From DATKNA01 sp963755755 (GTDB lineage: Bacteria; Actinomycetota; Actinomycetes; Actinomycetales; Kineosporiaceae): DNA of 64,000 nucleotides. Numbering within the stretch: the first letter of the stretch is position 1; each line of letters begins with the position of its first letter. The notes beneath the pieces are model-generated. The model had not been told where the DNA came from. It searched no databases and worked only from the letters and a program-made list of their open reading frames with translations. Positions 58,691 through 64,000 of this stretch are shown piece after piece. Both the position numbers and the translations under genes were made by a program. The stretch is from the NCBI GenBank assembly GCA_963755755.1, contig CAVWLJ010000009.1, positions 231,707-295,706 of the forward strand. The letters are read 5' to 3'.

Positions 58691-60288
58691 ATGACCCGAC
58701 GCACCGACCACGCCGAAGCGGCTCGACCTGCCCTGGTGGGTCGCCGGCGACACGAACGCCTTCTTCGGACTCGGCTTCAACATCCTCGTCAACGTGCTCG
58801 TGCTGACCGGGCTCTGCCTCGGCGTCGTGCACATCCCGGGCGAGCGACGTCTTCGGCGTCCTGCTGCCCGCCCTCGGCGTCCAGCTCCTCATCGGCAACG
58901 TCTACTACACCTACCTCGCCCGGCGGCTGCCGGCGTGAGAACCGCACCGACGTCACGGCGATGCCGTACGGGCCGAGCGTCCCGCACATGTTCATCGTCG
59001 ACGTTCCTGATCATGCTGCCGGTCTACCTCGCGACGAAGGACCCGATCAAGGCCTGGGCGGCCGGGCTGGCCTGGTGCTTCGTCATCGGGCTCATCGTGC
59101 TCGTCGGGTGCGTTCGTCGGGCCGTACATCCGCAGGTACACCCCGCAGGCGGCGATGCTCGGCACGCTCGCCGGCGTCTCGATCGCGTTCATCTCGATGC
59201 GGCCGGCGGCCCAGATGTGGGAGGCACTCTGGATCGCGTTCCCGGTGATGATCGTGATCCTGATCGGGTTCTTCACCGATCTCAAGCTGCCCGGAACATC
59301 CCCGTCGGCCTCGCCGCCCTGCTGCTCGGGACGGCGATCGGCTGGATCGGCGGCTACATGGAGCCGGCGAACGTCACCGCGGCGGCCAAGGACATCGCGC
59401 TCTCGCTGCCCGACGCTGGACATCGGCCGGCTCGTCGACGGCCTCGGGACGTCTCGCCGCTGCTCGCCACCGCCATCCCGCTCGGCATCTACAACTTCAC
59501 CGAGGGCATGACGAACGTGGAGAGCGCCTCCGTCGCCGGTGACAACTACAACCTGCGCAGCATCCTGCTGGCCGACGGCACCGGCGCGATCGTCGGCTCG
59601 GCGCTGGGCTGCCCGTTCCCGCCCGCGGTCTACATCGGCCACCCGGGCTGGAAGGCCGCCGGCGGCCGCACGACGTACTCGCTCGCGTCCGGCGTCGTCA
59701 TCGCGCTCTTCTGCTTCCTCGGCATGTTCGCGCTGCTCGGCGCGCTGCTGCCGCTGCCGGCGATCGTGCCGATCCTGCTGTACATCGGGCTGCTGATCGG
59801 CGCCCAGGCGTTCCAGGCGACGCCGCGCGGCACGCCGTCGCGGTGGTGTTCGCGATCCTGCCGAACATCGCGGCGTGGGCGTCGGGCTCGTCGACAATGC
59901 GCTCGCGGCGGCCGGCACCACCGCGGACAAGGTCGGCGAGACGGCGCTCACCAACGCCGGCGCTCGTCTACAAGGGGCTCGCGCTGTTCGGCGGCGGCGC
60001 GATCCTCGCGGGACTGATCCTCGGCTCGATCACGGCGTTCATCATCGACAAGCAGTTCCATGGGCCGCCGGCTACAGCTTCGCCGGCGCCGCGCTCGGCT
60101 TCGTCGGGCTCATCCACGGCACGAAGGTCGGCTGGAACGTCGGCGGCCAGATCGCCCTGGGCTACGCGTTCGGCGGGCTCGTCCTGCTCGGCTTCTGGTT
60201 CCTCCACCGTGGCGAGCCGGCCGAACCCGACGTCGTCGCACTGCCCGAGCAGCGGACGGTCGAAGCCGCCCCGGCGGCCGGCGCGTGA
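58691..60288 (+). CDS. NCS2-like nucleobase/solute permease, many frame breaks
   Basis: About 530 residues with roughly 13 membrane segments. LPWWVAGDTNAFFGLGFNILVNVLVLTG near the start, RENRTDVTAMPYGPSVPHMF, IPLGIYNFTEGMTNVESASVAGDNYNLR and GCPFPPAVYIGHPGWKAAGGRTTYS place it in the nucleobase-ascorbate/AzgA-like superfamily. Its position between biuH and the allophanate hydrolase C-domain suggests uptake of biuret, a triazine or a related ureide. At least eight breaks are visible; one near 59290 looks like a deletion, the others insertions. GGAGGAG lies before the ATG. Confidence 0.82.
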
Positions 60289-60764
60289 CACGGTCGGCGT
60301 CCGCCTCAGCGGCGCCGGAGCGGGTGACGCCCGCCCCGGCGTCGCTGAGGCTGGCCGTCGTCGCCGCCCACCGGCGTGGCCTCCCCCTGTACCCCCAGCT
60401 GGTCGCGCTGGGCGCGACCTTCGCCGGGGTCGCGATGACGGCGCCGGTGTACCGGCTGCTCACGTTGGCCGGCGGGGACGTGGCCCGCGGCGGCATCTGG
60501 TGGGCCGGCCCGGGCGGTGCGGCCGTCGAGGTCGAGCTGCACGACCTTCCGGTGACGCGCGTCGGGGAACTCCTCCCCCTGCTGCCGCCACCGCTGGCCG
60601 TCGGCCGGGTCGAGCTGACGGGTGGGACGTCGGTCACCGGTCTCGTCTGCACCTACCGGCCCGCCGGCACCGTCGACGTGACCGGGCACGTGAGCTGGCC
60701 CCGCTACCTCGCGACCCTCGGCGAAGGGGCACGGCAGGAGGACGACGGGAGCGGGGCGTCGTAG
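60285..60764 (+). CDS. Stand-alone allophanate hydrolase C-terminal domain
   Basis: 159 residues with an intact frame. LRLAVVAAHRRGLPLYPQLVALGA, TAPVYRLLTLAGG, AAVEVELHDLPVTRVGELLPLLPPPLAVGRVELTGG and VSWPRYLATLG match the C-terminal gamma-glutamylcyclotransferase-like domain that in AtzF or Dur1,2 follows the amidase domain. In fungal enzymes this domain releases the second ammonia by acting on N-carboxycarbamate. Here it is a separate gene whose GTG overlaps the permease stop (GTGA). Homologous stand-alone proteins may already be labelled allophanate-hydrolase-related. Confidence 0.8.
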   Translation: MTRSASASAAPERVTPAPASLRLAVVAAHRRGLPLYPQLVALGATFAGVAMTAPVYRLLTLAGGDVARGGIWWAGPGGAAVEVELHDLPVTRVGELLPLLPPPLAVGRVELTGGTSVTGLVCTYRPAGTVDVTGHVSWPRYLATLGEGARQEDDGSGAS

Positions 60765-60767
60765 GGT
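60762..60767 (+). promoter_or_regulatory. -10 box of the third aldo/keto reductase gene
   Basis: TAGGGT ends 8 nt before GTG 60776 and has no Shine-Dalgarno. The stop codon of the preceding gene, TAG at 60762-60764, forms its first three bases, as at the DUF3090 promoter. Confidence 0.5.
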
Positions 60768-60775
60768 CCTGGCTC

Positions 60776-61757
60776 GTGGAGACGCGAACGCTGGGACGGA
60801 CGGGTCGGCAGGTCGGCGTGATCGGCCTCGGCTGCTGGCAGCTCGGCGGCGACTGGGGGACCGTGGGCGACGAGCAGGCGCTCGGCGTCCTGCACGCGGC
60901 GGTCGACGCCGGCGTCACGTTCCTCGACACCGCCGACGTCTACGGCGACGGCCGCAGCGAGACCCTCATCGGCCGGTTCCTGCAGGAACAGGGCGCGACG
61001 GCCTGACCGTCGCGACCAAGGTGGGCCGCCGCGCCGACCCGCAGGTCCCGAGGCGTACACGCTGAGAACCTGCGCGCGTGGACCGACCGGAGCCGCGCGC
61101 AACCTCGGCGTCGACACGCTCGACCTCGTCCAACTGCACTGCCCGCCGACGCCGGTGTTCTCCATGGACGCCGTGTACGACGCGCTCGACAGCCTGGTGG
61201 ACGAGGGCGCGATCGCGGCCTACGGCGTCAGCGTCGAGACCGCCGACGAGGCGCTCACCGCGATCGCCCGGCCCGCACGTCGCCACGTGCAGATCATCCT
61301 GAACGCGTTCCGGCTCAAGCCGCTCGACGGGTGCTGCCCGCCGCGCGCGAGGCCGGCGTCGGCATCATCGCGCGGGTCCCGCTCGCCAGCGGGCTGCTGT
61401 CGGCAAGTACGACGAGCACACGACGTTCGCCGCCGACGACCACCGCACCTACAACCGGCACGGCGAGGCGTTCGACGTCGGCGAGACGTTCTCCGGCGTC
61501 GACGTTCGAGGTCGGCGTCCAGGCCGCCGAGGAGATCGCGCAGATCGCGCCCGCCGGGCGCCGACGGCCGCGTTCGCGCTGCGCTGGATCGTCGACCAGC
61601 CCGGCGTGAGCGTCGTCATCCCCGGCGCGCGCAACCCCGAGCAGGCGCGGGCCAACGCCGCCGCGGCGCAGCTCCCCCGCTGACCGACGATCAGCAGGCC
61701 GCGGTCCGGCGCGTCTACGACGAGCGGATCCGGCAGCACGTCCAGGACCGTTGGTGA
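60776..61757 (+). CDS. Aldo/keto reductase, many frame breaks
   Basis: About 320 residues. METRTLGRTGRQVGVIGLGCWQLGGDWG opens it. The tetrad is in DTADVYGDGRSE, ATKVGRRADP and LVQLHCPP; ALRWIVDQPGVSVVIPGARNPEQARANAAAAQ ends the fold. Layout resembles YccK/Gcy-like AKR proteins. At least seven breaks lie between 61000 and 61680. It has its own leaderless promoter, so it may not belong to the biuret operon. Its end is 2 bp from the convergent DUF2236 gene. Confidence 0.85.
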
Positions 61758-61758
61758 G

Positions 61759-62599
61759 TCAGCCCGTGCCGAGCTGCTCGATGTCGTACCCCTGGCGGTA
61801 GCCCTTCACCGTCGCGTGCGCCCGGGCCGGTTTGATCCCCTGTCGCGGCGGTAGCGCGCGCACGAACGCGACCGCGCAGCCGCAGGCCGCGGTCGGCGGC
61901 GGACACGACCCAGGCCGGCGCGGGCTCGAAGCCGAACGCCTCGAGCAGCGGCGGGTCGAGCAGGGCGTGGATGCCGGTGCGCAGGAGCGGCGCCAGGGGA
62001 CGCGGGAACCAGGAGACGAACAGCTCCCGGGTCGCGACCGCGGTCCGTACGCCGCCGGGGGTGCGCGCGAACCGCTCCGCCTCGTAGGCGTCGAGGAAGG
62101 CGGCGACCTCGTGGTAACCCTCCGGCCACGTCCGGACGCCCATCCGCCGGCCGAGCTCCCGGTGGTAGAGGTACGCCGCGCGTCGCTCGGTGGCCGTGAC
62201 CGGTCGCCACGCATACCGGTCGAGCCAGCGCATCGGGACGACGAGGAGCGTCGCGAGCACGTACCGGTAGTCCTCCTCGGAGATCGTCCAGCGGGCATGC
62301 GCACGGTTGATCCGCCGGATGGCCGCCCGGCCGCGCTCGCTGTCGAACCCGTGCTCCAGGACCTCGCCCAGCAGCAGCGCCGTGTCGTCGTAGCGCCGCT
62401 GCGTCCGGCTGCGGAACTCTCCCGTCCGGTCCAGCAGCTCCCCGATCGTGGCGACGGCGTACGTCCGGTAGAGGGCCAGCTCGATCGCACGCGCGACGTC
62501 CCAGGGGAACTCGTGCAGCGCGTGCAGGCGGTGGATGCGCCAGTACTCGGTCTCGGGGTCGAGCGACTCGATGAGACGCAGCGTGTCGTAGCGGCCCAT
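61759..62599 (-). CDS. DUF2236 family oxygenase (MpaB/latex-clearing protein related), one frame break
   Basis: About 280 residues. MGRYDTLRLIESLDPETEYWRIHRLHALHEFPWDVARAIELALYRTYAV, RAHARWTISEEDYRYVLATLLVVPMRWLDRYAWRP and LFVSWFPRPLAPLLRTGIHALLDP are typical of the heme- or iron-binding DUF2236 fold, whose members are often dioxygenases. The break is near 61880; the end is then GYRQGYDIEQLGTG. Start is ATG 62599 or GTG 62605. The substrate is unknown. Confidence 0.8.
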
Positions 62600-62606
62600 G
62601 ATCACG

Positions 62607-62612
62607 AGCGTA
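62607..62612 (-). promoter_or_regulatory. DUF2236 gene -10 box
   Basis: TACGCT on the minus strand ends 7 nt before ATG 62599, a leaderless arrangement. Confidence 0.4.
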
Positions 62613-62692
62613 CGGCTCAAGGCGGGAGCCTGGAAGACCGAGAACTCCTGACAGCGGCCAACGGCGGCCGCGCGCGCGCCCAGGAGCCTCGC

Positions 62693-62938
62693 ATGAACTG
62701 GACCCAGGAGCCCGACCCCCGGCGTCTCGCCCTGCTCGACCGGCTCGTCCGCGCCAACCGCGCCCTGTGGGAGCGGTTCACGCTCGACGCGCAGCACGAG
62801 CGGGTCGCGGCCCTGCGCGCCGCGCTGGACTCCGGCTGCGGGATCGAGCAGGTCGCCAGCGCGCTCGGCGTCCACGTCAGCGAGGTGGACGCCGCGGCCT
62901 GGACCGGCGCGGAGAACACGCGTGGCGTGACCGTCTGA
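62693..62938 (+). CDS. Small helical protein of unknown function
   Basis: 81 residues: MNWTQEPDPRRLALLDRLVRANRALWERFTLDAQHERVAAL...GIEQVASALGVHVSEVDAAAW. The second half looks like a helix-turn-helix (IEQVASALGVHVSEVDAA), so it may be a small DNA-binding or partner protein. AGGAG precedes the ATG. It is divergent from the DUF2236 gene. Confidence 0.6.
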   Translation: MNWTQEPDPRRLALLDRLVRANRALWERFTLDAQHERVAALRAALDSGCGIEQVASALGVHVSEVDAAAWTGAENTRGVTV

Positions 62939-62990
62939 CGCTTCCCCTAGGCTGACGCGCGTTTCACCGCGTGCGGCGAGGAGGAGCGAC

Positions 62991-63858
62991 GTGCAGCTGG
63001 CGCGACTGGGCGACCCCGGGCGTGAGCGCCCGGTCGTTCGGGTCGGCGAGGACGCCTACGTCGACGTCTCGGACGTCGTCGGCGACTTCGACGAGGCGTT
63101 CTTCGGCGGCGGGCGGGCTCGACCGGCTGCGCACGTCGTCGCCGAGCGGGTCGCCGCCGGCGAGCGTGCGCGCTTCGCCGGCGAGCGCATCGGGCGCCGA
63201 TCGCCCGGCCGCACCAGATCCTCTGCATCGGGCTGAACTACAGCGACCACGCCGCCGAGACCGGTCAGGCCGTGCCCGGACGAGCCGATCCTGTTCACCA
63301 AGTCGCCGAACACGCTGGTCGGCCCGAACGACGACGTGCGCATCCCGCGCGGCTCGACGAAGACCGACTGGGAGGTCGAGCTCGGCATCGTGATCGGCCC
63401 GCGCGCCAGCTACCTGGACGGCGACGAGGAGGCGCGGCGACGCGATCGCCGGGTACGTCGCTGGTCAACGACGTCAGCGAGCGCGCGTTCCAGATGGAGC
63501 GCGGCGGCCAGTGGTCCAAGGGCAAGTCGGCCGAGACCTTCAACCCGGCCGGACCGTGGCTCGTCACCCCCGACGAGATCGACGACGTCTCGGCCTGGGC
63601 ATGTGGCTCGACGTCAACGGGGTCCGCCGGCAGACCGGCTCGACGGCGACGATGATCTTCGAGCCCGGCGTTCATCGTCCACTACCTCAGCCAGTTCCTG
63701 GTCCTGGAGCCGGGCGACCTGATCAACACCGGCACGCCGCCGGGCGTCGGCATGGGCTTCAAGCCGCCGGTCTGGCTGCAGCCGGGCGACGTCATGGAGC
63801 TCGGCATCGACGGGCTCGGCACGCCAGCGGCGGCGCGCGTACCGTCCCGGCCGTCTGA
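62991..63858 (+). CDS. Fumarylacetoacetate-hydrolase family protein, many frame breaks
   Basis: About 288 residues. The metal-binding acidic motif is KTDWEVELGIVIG (E-x-E), then VNDVSERAFQMERGGQWSKGKS, FNPAGPWLVTPDEI, TMIFEPAFIVHYLSQF and INTGTPPGVGMGFKPP. The IGLNYSDHAAET start of the core is the dehydratase/decarboxylase family pattern. GTG 62991 has GGAGGAG 5 nt upstream and TAGGCT at 62948-62953. At least six breaks. It probably cleaves a 2-keto-acid ring-fission product or 2,4-diketo acid; the substrate is unknown. Confidence 0.85.
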
Positions 63859-63875
63859 CCGGCGCGGACAACACA

Positions 63876-64000
63876 TGAGGGACAACGTCAGCGGGCAACC
63901 ACCCCCGGTGACCGTCGACCTCTCCTCAGCGCCCTCCCCACCGCGGGGAACCGTGACCGGGTGCCCGTCCGGACCATCCTCGCGACGATCGGGATGGTGC
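63876..64000 (+). CDS. Start of a probable AI-2E family transporter, truncated by the window
   Basis: An ATG at 63876 begins MRDNVSGQPPPVTVDLSSA, and near the edge another frame reads DRVPVRTILATIGMV, the usual entry to TM1 of AI-2E/perM-like transporters. A frame break near 63950 is needed to join them. Only about 40 residues are visible. Confidence 0.4.

Noticed and set aside
49941..63858. Large pseudogene block
   Set aside because: Breaks are mainly single G/C insertions and conserved motifs remain on both sides, so sequence error is more likely, though this cannot be settled from the sequence alone.

Overview
The window is about 70% or more G+C and carries a complete Pup-proteasome locus (pafB, pafC, pafA, prcA, prcB, pup, dop, mpa), a mycothiol ligase (mshC), an F420-type LLM oxidoreductase, Sec-independent export genes beside pafBC, and many start codons preceded at 6-8 nt by a TANNNT -10 box with no Shine-Dalgarno. 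Together these point to an actinobacterium, most likely of the Geodermatophilales/Frankiales type. The phylum is well supported; the family is inference.

Layout. 0-21 kb is the proteasome neighbourhood: helY, a lipid kinase, tatC, tatA, two small proteins, pafC and pafB run leftward. A DUF3866 gene and two FKBP isomerase genes follow, then pafA-prcA-prcB-pup and dop, and mpa with trmI further right. A diguanylate cyclase, exonuclease III, a DUF3054 membrane protein, a Nudix hydrolase and an aldo/keto reductase are interspersed. 22-31 kb holds a RecB-like nuclease, an ABC/FtsX exporter, a HAD phosphatase and metH. 31-44 kb is housekeeping with intact reading frames: PAC2, thiolase, mshC, the conserved set SCO1664-like kinase / DUF3090 / histidine phosphatase, HNH nuclease, uppP, LLM oxidoreductase, aldo/keto reductase, amino-acid permease, M20 peptidase and tRNA-Leu(GAG). 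44-49 kb has an SNF2 helicase, a gene-poor stretch and an NlpC/P60 cell-wall hydrolase under a c-di-AMP (ydaO) riboswitch. 49.9-55.8 kb is a glycerol/dihydroxyacetone operon (glpF, dhaK, dhaL, and a dhaM with EIIA, HPr and EI domains) with a divergent IclR regulator and a palindromic operator. 55.9-60.8 kb looks like a biuret/allophanate catabolic operon: a GntR regulator, the amidase half of allophanate hydrolase, a biuret-hydrolase-type isochorismatase, an NCS2-like permease, and the allophanate hydrolase C-terminal domain as a separate gene. 60.8-64 kb holds an aldo/keto reductase, a DUF2236 oxygenase, a small protein, an FAH-family hydrolase and the start of a probable AI-2E transporter.

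Sequence quality matters. Many genes have reading-frame breaks. The breaks I resolved base by base are mostly single extra G or C bases, often in homopolymer runs. They are sparse before 49.9 kb (none in about 13 kb between 30.9 and 43.9 kb) and dense after it, roughly one every few hundred bases or less. I treat these genes as probably intact in the organism and give their outer limits, naming the breaks.

Points of most interest: the split allophanate hydrolase flanking biuH; two tandem-repeat arrays that multiply a leaderless promoter in front of a gene, one also creating short ORFs; long perfect hairpins shared by two convergent gene junctions; and the EIIA-HPr-EI fusion in the Dha kinase.
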